Translations under genes and position numbers: made by a program
Shown: one piece after another, positions 44,706-53,886 of the stretch
How positions within the stretch are numbered: the first letter of the stretch is position 1
Layout of the letters: the number at the start of each line of letters is the position of its first letter
The notes under the pieces: model-generated
Database searches by the model: none
Told to the model about the DNA's origin: nothing
Seen by the model: only the letters and a program-made list of their open reading frames with translations
From: Anaeroplasmataceae bacterium
GTDB lineage: Bacteria; Bacillota_I; Bacilli_A; Acholeplasmatales; Anaeroplasmataceae
Reading direction: 5' to 3'
Assembly: GCA_020025015.1 (NCBI GenBank)
Contig: JAHHSV010000002.1
Span: 1-64,000 of the forward strand
DNA length: 64,000 nucleotides

Positions 44706-46280
44706 TTATTTAGCTACATCAACAGCTCTAGTTTCTCTAATAACTGTAACCTTAATAGTACCAGGATAAGATAACTTATTTTCAATTTCTTCCTTAATTT
44801 GTCTAGCAACTGTAATTGCTTGTAAATCATCGATAGCCTCTGGATTTACAATAACACGTACTTCTCTACCAGCTTGAACAGCAAATGATGAAGCAACGCC
44901 TGGAATACTGTTAGAAATTTGTTCTAAGTTTTCTAAACGCTTTGTATAATTCTCTAAAGAATCACTACGTGCACCTGGTCTAGCAGATGATAATGCATCC
45001 GCAGCTGCAGCTAATACTGCAATGATTGAATGTGGAGCAACATCCTCATGATGTGAGGCAATTGCATCAATAACCTCTTTTGGCTCATGATATTTAGTTG
45101 CTAACTCAACACCAATATCAACATGAGAACCCTCAACCTCATGGTCACAAGCTTTACCAATATCATGTAATAAACCAGCACGGCGAGCAAGAATTTCATT
45201 CTCACCAATTTCGGCAGCTAGCTTACCAGCAATCATAGCTGTCTCAATACTATGTTGTAAAACATTTTGACCAAAACTAGTACGATAATGTAAACGACCT
45301 AATAATCTTACTAAATCCGGATGAATTTTACCAATACCTGTTTTGAAAACGGCCTCTTCACCTTTTTCACGAATATCCATTTCAACTTCATTACGGCATC
45401 TTTCAACAACCTCTTCAATTCTAGTTGGATGAATACGACCATCACTTACTAAAATTTCTAAGGCCTTCTTAGCAACCTCACGTCTAACTGGATCAAAACA
45501 GCTTAGAACTACTGCTTCTGGTGTATCATCAATAATTAAATCAACACCTGTTAAAGATTCGATAGTTCTAATATTTCTACCTTCACGGCCAATAATACGG
45601 CCCTTCATTTCATCAACCGGTAATGAAACTGTACTAACTGTAGTTTCACCAGCTGTTTCGCTTGCATACTTTTGAACAGCTAACGCTAAAATATTTTTAG
45701 CCTTGGCCTTAACCTCAAGTTTGGCTTTTTCTTCTTCTTCCTTGATATACTGAGCGATTTCAAGCTTCATAGATTCATGGACCTCATCCATAATAATCTT
45801 TTTAGCATCCTCATGTGAAATCCCAGCAATTTCTTCTAGTTTTTCCTCTTGTTGTCTTAAAACTTCTTCAATTTGACTACTACGTTCTTCTAATTCAATT
45901 TTCTTATCATCGATTCGTGCTTCCTTATCGTTAAGATTTTCTTCACGACGATCTAGATTGACACTACGTCTATCTAGTGAATCCTCACGAATGTTAAGTT
46001 TGTTCTCTAAATCAGAAACAACACGACGACGTTCTTTTAAATCATTTTCTGCGTCATTTCTAAATTTTTTTACATCTGCCTTACCCTCAGCAACAGCATC
46101 CTTTTTTAATTTATCTGCTTCTGTATGGGCATCAGTAATAATTTTTTCAGCTTCTTGCTTTGCACGATTAAAGTTTTTCTCGTGTATAAAAACTCGTATA
46201 ACATAACCGCCAAGTAAACCAACTAATAAAAAAACGAATATTAAGGATAGAAGTAAACCAAGTGTTATTTCATAAAACAT
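44706..46280 (-). CDS. rny: Ribonuclease Y
   Basis: 524 aa membrane-bound endoribonuclease that starts mRNA decay. An N-terminal helix (about 7-30) is followed by a long coiled coil (35-190), a KH domain with IIGREGRNIRTIE near 230, and an HD domain with LLHDIGKACDHE near 370. The ATG follows GGAGGAC. It has a near-consensus promoter and opens the rny-ymdB-miaB-ymcA run; ymcA encodes its likely partner. Confidence 0.97.
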   Translation of the reverse strand: MFYEITLGLLLSLIFVFLLVGLLGGYVIRVFIHEKNFNRAKQEAEKIITDAHTEADKLKKDAVAEGKADVKKFRNDAENDLKERRRVVSDLENKLNIREDSLDRRSVNLDRREENLNDKEARIDDKKIELEERSSQIEEVLRQQEEKLEEIAGISHEDAKKIIMDEVHESMKLEIAQYIKEEEEKAKLEVKAKAKNILALAVQKYASETAGETTVSTVSLPVDEMKGRIIGREGRNIRTIESLTGVDLIIDDTPEAVVLSCFDPVRREVAKKALEILVSDGRIHPTRIEEVVERCRNEVEMDIREKGEEAVFKTGIGKIHPDLVRLLGRLHYRTSFGQNVLQHSIETAMIAGKLAAEIGENEILARRAGLLHDIGKACDHEVEGSHVDIGVELATKYHEPKEVIDAIASHHEDVAPHSIIAVLAAAADALSSARPGARSDSLENYTKRLENLEQISNSIPGVASSFAVQAGREVRVIVNPEAIDDLQAITVARQIKEEIENKLSYPGTIKVTVIRETRAVDVAK

Positions 46281-46325
46281 TGTTTGTCCTCCTAAATATT
46301 AAATGTTATTACTAACATTAGTTAA

Positions 46326-46354
46326 ATTATACTAGATTGAGGCGTTTTAGTCAA
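46326..46354 (-). promoter_or_regulatory. Promoter of rny
   Basis: TTGACT and TATAAT on the leftward strand with a 17-base spacer, about 45 bases before the rny start. Confidence 0.8.
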
Positions 46355-46372
46355 TAAAAAGCCCACTTAAGC

Positions 46373-46412
46373 CAAATTTTAAATTTACACATTTGTATAA
46401 AATTTAAATTTG
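46373..46412. repeat. AT-only inverted repeat between the rny promoter and the secreted-protein promoter
   Basis: CAAATTTTAAATTT and AAATTTAAATTTG form a 13-bp stem with one bulged T and a 13-base loop. It lies between two divergent promoters and may bind a regulator or insulate them. Confidence 0.5.
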
Positions 46413-46476
46413 ATTTTAAAAACTATAAAGCCACTAAAATATTTTTTCATTTAGCTAACACTATTCTAATAATTAC

Positions 46477-46505
46477 TTGCAATAAAATTTAGCTTTAGGT
46501 ATAAT
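46477..46505 (+). promoter_or_regulatory. Promoter of the 203-aa secreted-protein gene
   Basis: TTGCAA, 17-base spacer, TATAAT: nearly consensus sigma-70/SigA type. It suggests substantial expression. Confidence 0.85.
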
Positions 46506-46528
46506 ACCTAATTGAGGAGTGATTTACA

Positions 46529-47140
46529 GTGTTTCCAAGAAAATTAGTATTTCTTATTTCTTTTATATCAATATTTTTATTATGTATTCCTATTTATTAT
46601 GGCGTAACCTATGCTAATAATAAAGTTAATGTTTTTGAAAAAGAAATTAGTGAAATTACCGCAGAGGGTGAGGGCAAAAATCCTTATGTCTTAACTAGAA
46701 TGAATCATAAGAACTTTAAAGACTTTGAAATCGAGTTAAAGGCCGATGAATTTAACCTATCTGGTAATTACGATGCTAAATTTACAATTGCCATTAAAAA
46801 TGCAAATGTTAAAGGTGGAAAAATCATTAATGAGGTAAGCTTACAAATTGCTTTAGCAGCTAACTGGATTAAGTTCTATCAAACTAGTAGCTCACGTACA
46901 ATTTCGGCTAATGAGCTATATAAAGAAAGCTCAAACAATAATACTCAAACCTTTTACATTAACAACCTACAGCCATTAACTGAAAAAACTAATTATTTTA
47001 TTCCATTTCCAAAGCCAACTGCTTATATTTTAGTAAAATATACTATTAAAGAGGATGATGGAAAATTAAAGAATGTCGCAGCACTTTTAGATTATAGCTA
47101 TGGTGACTATGATGTTATAAAGGGTGGCTACGCTGCATAG
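46529..47140 (+). CDS. Membrane-anchored or secreted protein of unknown function
   Basis: 203 aa, not recognised. Residues about 5-29 form a hydrophobic signal or anchor helix with few charges, then a soluble domain rich in beta-strand patterns (FEIELKADEFNLSGNYDAKFTIAIKNANV..., YILVKYTIKEDDG). There is no Cys and no lipobox, so it is either cleaved or held by the helix. It starts with GTG, 9 bases after a GAGGAG. It is a single gene with its own near-consensus promoter and terminator, set on the opposite strand between recA and rny, which are normally neighbours. Co-expression with no partner suggests a general envelope role, but no function can be given. Confidence 0.7.
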   Translation: MFPRKLVFLISFISIFLLCIPIYYGVTYANNKVNVFEKEISEITAEGEGKNPYVLTRMNHKNFKDFEIELKADEFNLSGNYDAKFTIAIKNANVKGGKIINEVSLQIALAANWIKFYQTSSSRTISANELYKESSNNNTQTFYINNLQPLTEKTNYFIPFPKPTAYILVKYTIKEDDGKLKNVAALLDYSYGDYDVIKGGYAA

Positions 47141-47150
47141 TAAAAATATA

Positions 47151-47183
47151 AAAGAATTTTCACTATTGAAAATTCTTTTTTTA
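47151..47183 (+). terminator. Terminator after the 203-aa secreted-protein gene
   Basis: Stem AAAGAATTTTC / GAAAATTCTTT with a 6-base loop and T run. Confidence 0.85.
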
Positions 47184-47189
47184 TATCCA

Positions 47190-47227
47190 AAAATAAAATC
47201 CCTAAGCAAAAACAATACTTAGGGATT
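47190..47227 (-). terminator. Terminator after recA
   Basis: Stem AATCCCTAAG / CTTAGGGATT, 11-base loop, then a T-rich stretch leftward. Confidence 0.85.
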
Positions 47228-47231
47228 ATTT

Positions 47232-48215
47232 TTATCGTTTTAAAGCCTCGTATATCTTAGCTTCAATTTCTTTGGCAACAGCTTCATTTTCAGTTAAGAA
47301 CTTCTTAACAGATTCCTTGCCTTGACCAATTTTATTGCCATTATAGCTAAACCAAGAACCAGCCTTACTAATAATGTCATACTCAACACCTAAATCAATA
47401 AGCTCAGATATGTGAGAAACACCTTCACCATAAATAATATCAACGGTTGCTGTTTTAAAAGGTGGCGCAACCTTATTCTTAACAACCTTTACAGTTGTTC
47501 TATTACCTAAGATTTCTGTACCATCCTTTAATTGCTCACCACGTCTAACATCTAATCTAACAGATGCATAGAACTTTAAGGCACGACCACCAGTTGTAGT
47601 TTCAGGATTACCAAACATTACCCCAACCTTCTCACGAATTTGGTTAATGAATATCGCTACACAATTAGTTTTAGCAATAATACCTGAAAGCTTACGCATT
47701 GCTTGGCTCATTAAACGAGCATGTAAGCCAACATGTGAATCACCCATATCACCATTTAGCTCAGCCTCTGGTACTAGAGCGGCAACACTATCGATAACAA
47801 TAATATCAACGCTTCCACTACGAATTAAGGCCTCAGCAATCTCTAAGGCTTGCTCACCACTATTAGGCTGAGATAATAATAAATTATCCACATCAACGCC
47901 TAAATTCTTAGCATAAACAGGATCTAGGGCATGCTCAGCATCAATAAACGCTGCATAGCCTCCTGTCTTTTGACAGCTTGCAATGGCATGTAAGGCAAAT
48001 GTAGTTTTACCAGATGATTCAGGACCGAATATTTCAATAATACGACCCTTAGGATATCCCCATACACCAAGTGCTCTATCTAAATTTATTGAACCTGTTG
48101 GAATTACTTCAATATTTTCCTTGGCTTTATCACCAAGACGCATAACTGAACCCTTACCAAAATCCTTTTCGATTTGCTTTAAAGCCTCAGCCAGCGCTTT
48201 ATCTTTATCTACCAT
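47232..48215 (-). CDS. recA: Recombinase RecA
   Basis: DNA strand-exchange protein and SOS co-protease. Walker A GPESSGKTT, the MAW motif, IDSVAALVPEAE (Walker B), the L2 loop with FGNPETTTGGRALKFYASVRLDVRR. I chose the ATG giving MVDKDKALAEAL (327 aa), which has GGAGGT 7 bases upstream; an earlier in-frame start at 48245 lacks one. The C-terminal acidic tail of many RecA proteins is short here. It lies just after pgsA as in Bacillus. Confidence 0.98.
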   Translation of the reverse strand: MVDKDKALAEALKQIEKDFGKGSVMRLGDKAKENIEVIPTGSINLDRALGVWGYPKGRIIEIFGPESSGKTTFALHAIASCQKTGGYAAFIDAEHALDPVYAKNLGVDVDNLLLSQPNSGEQALEIAEALIRSGSVDIIVIDSVAALVPEAELNGDMGDSHVGLHARLMSQAMRKLSGIIAKTNCVAIFINQIREKVGVMFGNPETTTGGRALKFYASVRLDVRRGEQLKDGTEILGNRTTVKVVKNKVAPPFKTATVDIIYGEGVSHISELIDLGVEYDIISKAGSWFSYNGNKIGQGKESVKKFLTENEAVAKEIEAKIYEALKR

Positions 48216-48260
48216 ATTTTTTACCTCCGCTATATATATAGACAAAAAATATTATTTTTT

Positions 48261-48824
48261 CTAAATAGATTCTAAAATTGTTGCTTTATTTTTCCAGAAA
48301 TACTCAATACCTGAAACAACTGTTAAGGCACAAGCAATATACATTAATACTTGGCTAGTAATTAAAACCGCCTCATGCATACCAGAAAAGAACATAACGA
48401 TTAAAGCAATCATAGTTGTTGCGGTTTTTAGCTTGCCAAGCTTAGAGGCTGCAATTACAACATTCTTTTCTACTACTACCATTCTAATACCTGATACCAT
48501 AAATTCTCTAATTAAAATAATAACAAATACCCACATTGGTAAAATACCATCTGCTAAGAAAATACTCATAGCAGTAAATACTAGCATTTTATCCGCAAGT
48601 GGATCAGCAAATTTACCAAAGGTAGTAACTAAATTACGCTTTCTAGCAATATTACCATCTAAAAAATCTGTAAATGATGCTAAAGCGAAAATAATAACCT
48701 CAATTAAATATAATAGGCTTAAGCCTGCAAATTCAATTTCACGTAACTGTGGAATGTAATATAAAATAACCATTACAGGAATTAATAAAATTCTTACCAT
48801 GGTCAACTTATTAGGTAATGTCAT
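48261..48824 (-). CDS. pgsA: CDP-diacylglycerol-glycerol-3-phosphate 3-phosphatidyltransferase
   Basis: 187 aa membrane enzyme making phosphatidylglycerol phosphate. The CDP-alcohol phosphotransferase motif D-G-x2-A-R-x8-G-x3-D-x3-D is seen as DFLDGNIARKRNLVTTFGKF followed by ADPLADK. Five to six membrane helices. Its place directly before recA supports the assignment over a cardiolipin synthase. An extended -10 promoter lies upstream. Confidence 0.95.
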   Translation of the reverse strand: MTLPNKLTMVRILLIPVMVILYYIPQLREIEFAGLSLLYLIEVIIFALASFTDFLDGNIARKRNLVTTFGKFADPLADKMLVFTAMSIFLADGILPMWVFVIILIREFMVSGIRMVVVEKNVVIAASKLGKLKTATTMIALIVMFFSGMHEAVLITSQVLMYIACALTVVSGIEYFWKNKATILESI

Positions 48825-48856
48825 ATCTATAAAAACTCCTTTTCTAAACTGTATGT

Positions 48857-48865
48857 ATTATACCA
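48857..48865 (-). promoter_or_regulatory. Extended -10 promoter of pgsA-recA
   Basis: TGGTATAAT on the leftward strand, about 33 bases before pgsA; no good -35. The same TGGTATAAT occurs before fakA and alaS. Confidence 0.6.
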
Positions 48866-48901
48866 TAAACAAAAGGTCATATCATCATATTATAGATATT
48901 T

Positions 48902-49816
48902 TTATTTACTTCTAAAGAAATCATTAGTAAGCTTTAAGCCATCAATTATTTGAAGTGGTGCTTCTAAGCCCTCTAAGGCAAGCTTCACTTCCTCTTCTGA
49001 AATACTCTTGCGTAAATTTAAATTAATTGTTTTCTTTGAATTTTCAATAAAGAAATACAATTTGTTATTATAAAAAATGTAGCTAATAATTCCTTTAAAG
49101 GCTTTTTCAAAATCAGTAAGCTTCTTTAAAACACTAGGCGTTAAAAACTTAAAGACTTCTTCCTGATTACTAACACCGATAAAATACCTTTCGTTTAAGG
49201 TACTAACCTCTGTCTGAACCCTTTTAACCCCATTAATCTTCCTAATATTACTTCTTTTTTCGATAAAACACATATTTTGAGGCAAATATTCTAAATTAAA
49301 AACAATCATTCTTCCATCATAATATGTCTCATATTTACTACTTGTCTTACCATTAGAATCCGTTGTTTCAACCAATTCCTGTAGAGTAACATCAGAGCTA
49401 GAAAAATGAATTGCCTTATAATAACCAGCAAAAAAATCAGCACCTATAACCTTATCAGGATTTTCAAGAAAGCCAATATCAATTATTTCATTAAGCTCTG
49501 GTAAGGTACCAGTAGCTAGATACTCACCCTTACCCTCATCACAGCTTTCATTAAGCCAGGCTAAAACTAACTCATTCTTGATTTTCTTCTTAGCATTGCC
49601 AATTTTACTAAATCCTACTCCTAATACAATAAGACCAATAACTAAAACAATGATAGCTGGGAAAAACAAATCACTACCAACCGAAGCAAGAGTAAACGTT
49701 AAAATAAATAACACAACTGCAACCACAATAGTGGAAATACCAATATAGAAGAAGATCTTATTCTTATTGTAAGCTTCCACTCTATATTTTTCTAAAGCTT
49801 CTAAATTTAAATTCAT
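48902..49816 (-). CDS. DUF3137-like membrane protein of unknown function
   Basis: 304 aa. Two close membrane helices (about 22-46 and 50-72) are followed by a short helical stretch and a soluble domain with DVTLQELVETTD, a DGRMIVFNL strand and a C-terminal LYFFIENSKK region. This matches the general pattern of DUF3137 proteins (a helical hairpin, then a domain with a repeated FxG...F strand); the assignment is tentative. I chose the ATG 9 bases after GGAGG; the one at 49825 overlaps that site. A TATAAT box lies just upstream. No operon partner is evident; it faces rpsT. Confidence 0.6.
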   Translation of the reverse strand: MNLNLEALEKYRVEAYNKNKIFFYIGISTIVVAVVLFILTFTLASVGSDLFFPAIIVLVIGLIVLGVGFSKIGNAKKKIKNELVLAWLNESCDEGKGEYLATGTLPELNEIIDIGFLENPDKVIGADFFAGYYKAIHFSSSDVTLQELVETTDSNGKTSSKYETYYDGRMIVFNLEYLPQNMCFIEKRSNIRKINGVKRVQTEVSTLNERYFIGVSNQEEVFKFLTPSVLKKLTDFEKAFKGIISYIFYNNKLYFFIENSKKTINLNLRKSISEEEVKLALEGLEAPLQIIDGLKLTNDFFRSK

Positions 49817-49916
49817 ATATGTCATCCTCCATTTTGCATATTATAGCACTTTTACTTTTAAAACAAAAAATATTCGCCCATAATAAAAAAATTATTATTT
49901 TTCTTAAAATTAAATC

Positions 49917-49945
49917 TTGCAAGGAAAATCATTTTTTGCTATAAT
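49917..49945 (+). promoter_or_regulatory. Promoter of rpsT
   Basis: TTGCAA, 17-base spacer, TATAAT, about 30 bases before the rpsT start: near-consensus. Confidence 0.85.
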
Positions 49946-49975
49946 TAAATGGCGTTTATTGACGGAGGTGAAACC

Positions 49976-50239
49976 ATGGCAAACATTAAACAACAAATCA
50001 AAAGAGCAAAAACAAATGAAAAAGCAAGATTAGCTAACTTCTCATTCAAGTCTTCTTTAAAGACAGCATTAAAAAATGTTAAGGTTGCAGTTGCAGAAAA
50101 CAACTTAGAAAAAGCTACTGAAGCTTTAAACTTAGCATATAAGAAATTAGATAAGGCTTTAGCTAAAAACATCGTTCACAAAAACTATGTTGCTAGAAAC
50201 AAGAGCAATTTAGCTAAATTAGTTGATTCAATTAGATAA
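49976..50239 (+). CDS. rpsT: 30S ribosomal protein S20
   Basis: 87 aa, lysine-rich three-helix protein that binds 16S rRNA; MANIKQQIKRAKTNEKARLA is the standard start and KNIVHKNYVARNKSNLAK the standard end region. The ATG follows GGAGGTG; the frame is open further upstream but that part overlaps the ribosome binding site. It is a single-gene unit with a strong promoter and terminator, next to holA on the opposite strand as in other Bacillota. Confidence 0.98.
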   Translation: MANIKQQIKRAKTNEKARLANFSFKSSLKTALKNVKVAVAENNLEKATEALNLAYKKLDKALAKNIVHKNYVARNKSNLAKLVDSIR

Positions 50240-50248
50240 TTTATAAAC

Positions 50249-50280
50249 AAAAAACTTGCATCGACAAGTTTTTTTGTTTT
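50249..50280 (+). terminator. Terminator after rpsT
   Basis: Stem AAAAAACTTG / CAAGTTTTTT with a 6-base loop and following T's. Confidence 0.88.
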
Positions 50281-50296
50281 TTATAGGCATTTATAA

Positions 50297-50329
50297 TTAA
50301 AATGGAATCCTTACTGGATTCCATTTTTT
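50297..50329. terminator. Terminator between rpsT and holA, mainly for holA
   Basis: Stem AATGGAATCC / GGATTCCATT with a 5-base loop and T/A runs on both sides; it can end leftward holA transcripts and back up the rpsT terminator. Confidence 0.88.
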
Positions 50330-50336
50330 GATCTTC

Positions 50337-51272
50337 TTATATTGATAGAATATAGCTAGTGATAGCAATATCCCCATCTACACTACCCTTTTTAATATCA
50401 AACTCAATTTTATTTAGCTTAAGTAAATTATCCTTAATTGAATCAAGCGAATAGGTTTTAATATCCTTAATCATATAAAAGGCTCTACCAGGCTTAACAT
50501 TATAAAGCTCAGCAAAATCATTTTGGGTAAAGCCATTATAATAAAGAATATAATTATTATACATTTCTTGAAACTTATTAATAACTAAGCCTAATAGGTA
50601 GGTTATACTAATATTTTGCGTTGAAAAATCTGTATATAGCTTATAGGCAAGCTTTCTATCATGCTTTAAAATTGCGTTAGTAAATTCAAAAATATTATTT
50701 TCAAGTGGAGGTAAAAAGAAATTTAAAATATCCTCCTTTGTGATCATCTTTTCAGAAATCTTATAGCAAATTAAAGAATCTAGCATATTTTTTAATAATA
50801 AGGTCTCATCACCATAGGTTAATAAATAATCCATAGCATCATCAGTTATTCTAAAGCTTTCTCTTGCCAAATATTTTAAAAGATAATCCTTTGACGAAAG
50901 CTTTTCTTCCTTGCTTTCTAAATAGATTGAATACTTCTTTAGCTCCTTAAAGCGTTCTGTTGTTTTAGCCTCATTATAAACTAAAATTAAAATACTAAAT
51001 GGCGCAGGATTAGTGATATATTTTAGTAAATGCTCATAAAAGGTTTCATTAACCTTAGTATCAATAAGCGTTGCATCATTAACGATGATACACTTAGACT
51101 CACTTAAAAGAGAGGGAGTGTTTAGCTCAGCTAAAATTGAAGGTAGGCCATCCTCCTCAATGTGACGATAATTTACATCAATATTTTCATCATATTCACT
51201 TAAGATTTCTTTGATTTTTTCTTCAAGTAAAGCTCTGTCGCTATTTACTAAAACAAAATTACGCGCTGCCAT
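50337..51272 (-). CDS. holA: DNA polymerase III delta subunit
   Basis: 311 aa clamp-loader subunit that opens the sliding clamp. The degenerate AAA+ N-terminal half has FVLVNSDRALLEEKI and LNTPSLLSESKCIIVNDAT; the C-terminal collar is helical with LYTDFSTQNISITYLLGLVINKFQEMY. It follows comEC by 12 bases, the usual comEA-comEC-holA order. The ATG follows GGTGAT. Confidence 0.92.
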   Translation of the reverse strand: MAARNFVLVNSDRALLEEKIKEILSEYDENIDVNYRHIEEDGLPSILAELNTPSLLSESKCIIVNDATLIDTKVNETFYEHLLKYITNPAPFSILILVYNEAKTTERFKELKKYSIYLESKEEKLSSKDYLLKYLARESFRITDDAMDYLLTYGDETLLLKNMLDSLICYKISEKMITKEDILNFFLPPLENNIFEFTNAILKHDRKLAYKLYTDFSTQNISITYLLGLVINKFQEMYNNYILYYNGFTQNDFAELYNVKPGRAFYMIKDIKTYSLDSIKDNLLKLNKIEFDIKKGSVDGDIAITSYILSI

Positions 51273-51284
51273 TTTATCACCGTT

Positions 51285-53384
51285 TTAATTATAGCATATA
51301 TTTCTAAAGGGCTTAAGCCCTAGGCTACTAAATTTTATATTTCCTGAGGCTTTAGTAATATAAATTTCAGCATATTTTCTAAGCCTTAATAAAACCTCCT
51401 GATTAGGCATACCATAATTATTCTCCCCTAGGGAAATTATCGCATATTTAGGTCTTACTATTTCTAAAAACCTAGAGGAGCTTGAGGTATTACTGCCGTG
51501 ATGCCCAACCTTTAATAAATCATATCTTTTTAAAGCCTTAGCTTCAATCAAGGCCTCTTCTGTTTTAATAGTAGCATCTCCCATAAATAAAAAGCTTTTG
51601 TTAAGCATACTTATATCTAAAACTAAGCTATTACTATTCTTTTCTTCTAAATCATTTTCCGGACCTAAAACCCTTATTGAAGCCTCACCTATTCTAATGA
51701 AATCACCTTTTTTTAGCTTAATTAGCTTAACCCTATTACCTCTACAAATTTCATCAATTCCATTATCATAAATATTTATATAAACAGCTTTAACCCTTAT
51801 AGAGCCTAAAACTAAGGCTAAATCCCCCATATGATCATTATCACTGTGGGTAATGAAAATTGCTTCTAGGCTTCTAATATCTCGTTTTTCTAAAAAGTCC
51901 TTAACGTTATAGCAATCAATCAAAAAGCTTTTTCTATTACTATTAATATAACAGGTATCACCCTGACCTACCGATACAAATTCTAAATAATTAGCTTCAA
52001 TTTTATAGCTAAGCTTAAATAAAATTAAAATGCTAATAAAAAGAAATATTAGCCCTTTTCTTATTTTCTTTCTATCTAAGCCAACCAAGATAAAAATTAA
52101 AATTAAATAATAGAGAAGCTTAAAATAGCTATTCATATAAGGATAGCTAACACAAAAGGAATTGCTAATTAAGCTAATAAAGCTATTAAAGCCTAAATAA
52201 ATATCTTCGATAAATAAGCTTAGACTAGGTACTACTAAAAATAAAAATGATAAGGGTATAAAAAAATAGGTGTAAAAATCAATTAATAAAAATGATACTA
52301 GGCTAAATATAGACATTTCATTATTGATATTTGTAATAAAAGGAAAATTAACTAATAATAAAATTAAGCCAATTAAAAAATCCTTTAAAAGCTTATTTTT
52401 AGCTTTAATAAAATCATCCATAAAGATTAGAGTAAAGGCTGATAAAAAGCTTAAAATAAAACCCAAGGAATAAATTCTTGAGGGGTTAATTAAAATAATT
52501 AAAAAGGTTATAGAAAAAAGATCTAGCCTCGTAAATACCCTTAAGCTATTCTTATTATAGTAATTGAGTAAAAGAAAAATTAAGGCTCTTAGTAAGGATA
52601 GCTGTAGGCCGCAAAAGATAGTATAAAGCCCTAGCATAGCAAGGCTTATTTTTTCACTTAAATACTTTCTTTTAGTGACTAAAAATAATATCTTATTAGA
52701 AGCTAAATAAATTAAGTGAATATGCATACCGCTTAAGGCAAGGATATGTGCTAAATTAAGCCTACCTAGGCTATTTTTTACACTTTCATCTAAGGTGTTA
52801 TCACCAAAAACCAGAGCCTTAAAAAGTAAATAAATATTAGGTGCCATCTGCTTCTTATAATATTCTAAGGAAAGATATTTTAAATAACCTAAGGTCTTGT
52901 AGCTTTTTATTATAGTTAAGCTATTAAGCCTATAGGTACCACTATAGCCACTTGCCTTTAAATATAAAACCTCATTAAAATCGCCACTATAATCTGGTAA
53001 ATTTAAAGTTTTCTCCCTTAATTCTAGGCTTACATAATCACCTGGAATTGCTAGGCTTTTACCATAAATTAAATATTTTTTAAAGCCTACTAATACGACT
53101 ATTTTATTATTCTTCTTTTCTAAAACTAAGCCCTTGCAGGAGTTTATTTCCTTTAAGGGATAGGGTATATAATAGGCCACAATAAATATTACAGCAAAGA
53201 TAAATAAGCTTATTTTAATAGCTCTTGGAATATCCCTTCTTTTGAAAAGATAGATAAAATAAATTATAAAAGCTAAAAGGAAAAAAGACTTTAATAATCC
53301 CACACTAAGGATAACTATCCCAATAACAATAAAGTGTAAATTACTAGATAATGGCTCTAACCTTGATTTCCAAAAGCTTGGCAT
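51285..53384 (-). CDS. comEC: Competence channel protein ComEC/Rec2
   Basis: 699 aa membrane protein that brings transforming single-stranded DNA across the membrane. Two N-terminal helices and an OB-like DUF4131 part are followed by the competence domain (ALSGMHIHLIYL near 215, then many helices to about 450). The C-terminal metallo-beta-lactamase-like domain has VSVGQGDTCYI, FITHSDNDHMGDL and KVGHHGSNTSSS, with the metal-binding His/Asp set intact. The start overlaps the comEA 3' end by 41 bases; its ATG has AGGA 7 bases before. Confidence 0.92.
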   Translation of the reverse strand: MPSFWKSRLEPLSSNLHFIVIGIVILSVGLLKSFFLLAFIIYFIYLFKRRDIPRAIKISLFIFAVIFIVAYYIPYPLKEINSCKGLVLEKKNNKIVVLVGFKKYLIYGKSLAIPGDYVSLELREKTLNLPDYSGDFNEVLYLKASGYSGTYRLNSLTIIKSYKTLGYLKYLSLEYYKKQMAPNIYLLFKALVFGDNTLDESVKNSLGRLNLAHILALSGMHIHLIYLASNKILFLVTKRKYLSEKISLAMLGLYTIFCGLQLSLLRALIFLLLNYYNKNSLRVFTRLDLFSITFLIILINPSRIYSLGFILSFLSAFTLIFMDDFIKAKNKLLKDFLIGLILLLVNFPFITNINNEMSIFSLVSFLLIDFYTYFFIPLSFLFLVVPSLSLFIEDIYLGFNSFISLISNSFCVSYPYMNSYFKLLYYLILIFILVGLDRKKIRKGLIFLFISILILFKLSYKIEANYLEFVSVGQGDTCYINSNRKSFLIDCYNVKDFLEKRDIRSLEAIFITHSDNDHMGDLALVLGSIRVKAVYINIYDNGIDEICRGNRVKLIKLKKGDFIRIGEASIRVLGPENDLEEKNSNSLVLDISMLNKSFLFMGDATIKTEEALIEAKALKRYDLLKVGHHGSNTSSSSRFLEIVRPKYAIISLGENNYGMPNQEVLLRLRKYAEIYITKASGNIKFSSLGLKPFRNICYN

Positions 53385-53811
53385 TTCTTATTCCTGAAAC
53401 CTTAGAAAATTCTTCCCAGGAGGTAAAGCTATGGTTTTCTAAATAATCCATAATTTTGGTTAAGGTTACATCTCCTATTCCTGGTAGGCTACTAATTTCA
53501 CTTCTAATTCCCCTATTAATATTAACTGGGTTTTCAATTCTTGTTTTAACTAAAACAGTCATATTTCTTTTTATAATGGGATCATCAACCACATAAACAC
53601 TTGCTTCATTACTACCAGCTAGCCTTATAACTGTATCTATCTTAGTTCCAAGTGGCACGCTATAGCTATCAGGCCTTTTAACCTCACCTTTTACTAAAAC
53701 ATCTACATAGATTAAATTATCCATTACGATATTATTTTCATCTTCTTTACTAGGTAAAAATAATACTCCAATTATTAATACTAAAATACTAATTATAATT
53801 AGCTTTTTCAT
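53344..53811 (-). CDS. comEA: Competence DNA receptor ComEA
   Basis: 155 aa. One N-terminal membrane helix (about 3-20) anchors an extracytoplasmic SLBB domain (VDVLVKGEVKRPDSYSVPLGTKIDTVIRLAG) and a C-terminal helix-hairpin-helix pair (SSLPGIGDVTLTKIMDYL ... SGIRNAKLLEIK) that binds double-stranded DNA. With ComEC it forms the uptake core. Pilus genes are not in the window. Confidence 0.9.
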   Translation of the reverse strand: MKKLIIISILVLIIGVLFLPSKEDENNIVMDNLIYVDVLVKGEVKRPDSYSVPLGTKIDTVIRLAGSNEASVYVVDDPIIKRNMTVLVKTRIENPVNINRGIRSEISSLPGIGDVTLTKIMDYLENHSFTSWEEFSKVSGIRNAKLLEIKVRAII

Positions 53812-53854
53812 CCTATCACCTCACTTAATATATAGAAGGATAAATAAAAAAATT

Positions 53855-53884
53855 ATAAAAAAAAGAAGATTTTTTTAAATCTTC
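53855..53884 (-). terminator. Terminator after the YfcE-like gene
   Basis: Stem GAAGATTT / AAATCTTC with a T run leftward, ending the alaS-to-phosphodiesterase run before comEA. Confidence 0.85.
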
Positions 53885-53886
53885 CT

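Noticed and set aside
47647..48264. Rightward frames opposite recA
   Set aside because: Antisense shadows of a fully supported recA gene, with no promoter or start signal.
49945..50172. Leftward frame opposite rpsT
   Set aside because: Shadow of the S20 gene; S20 has promoter, ribosome binding site and terminator.
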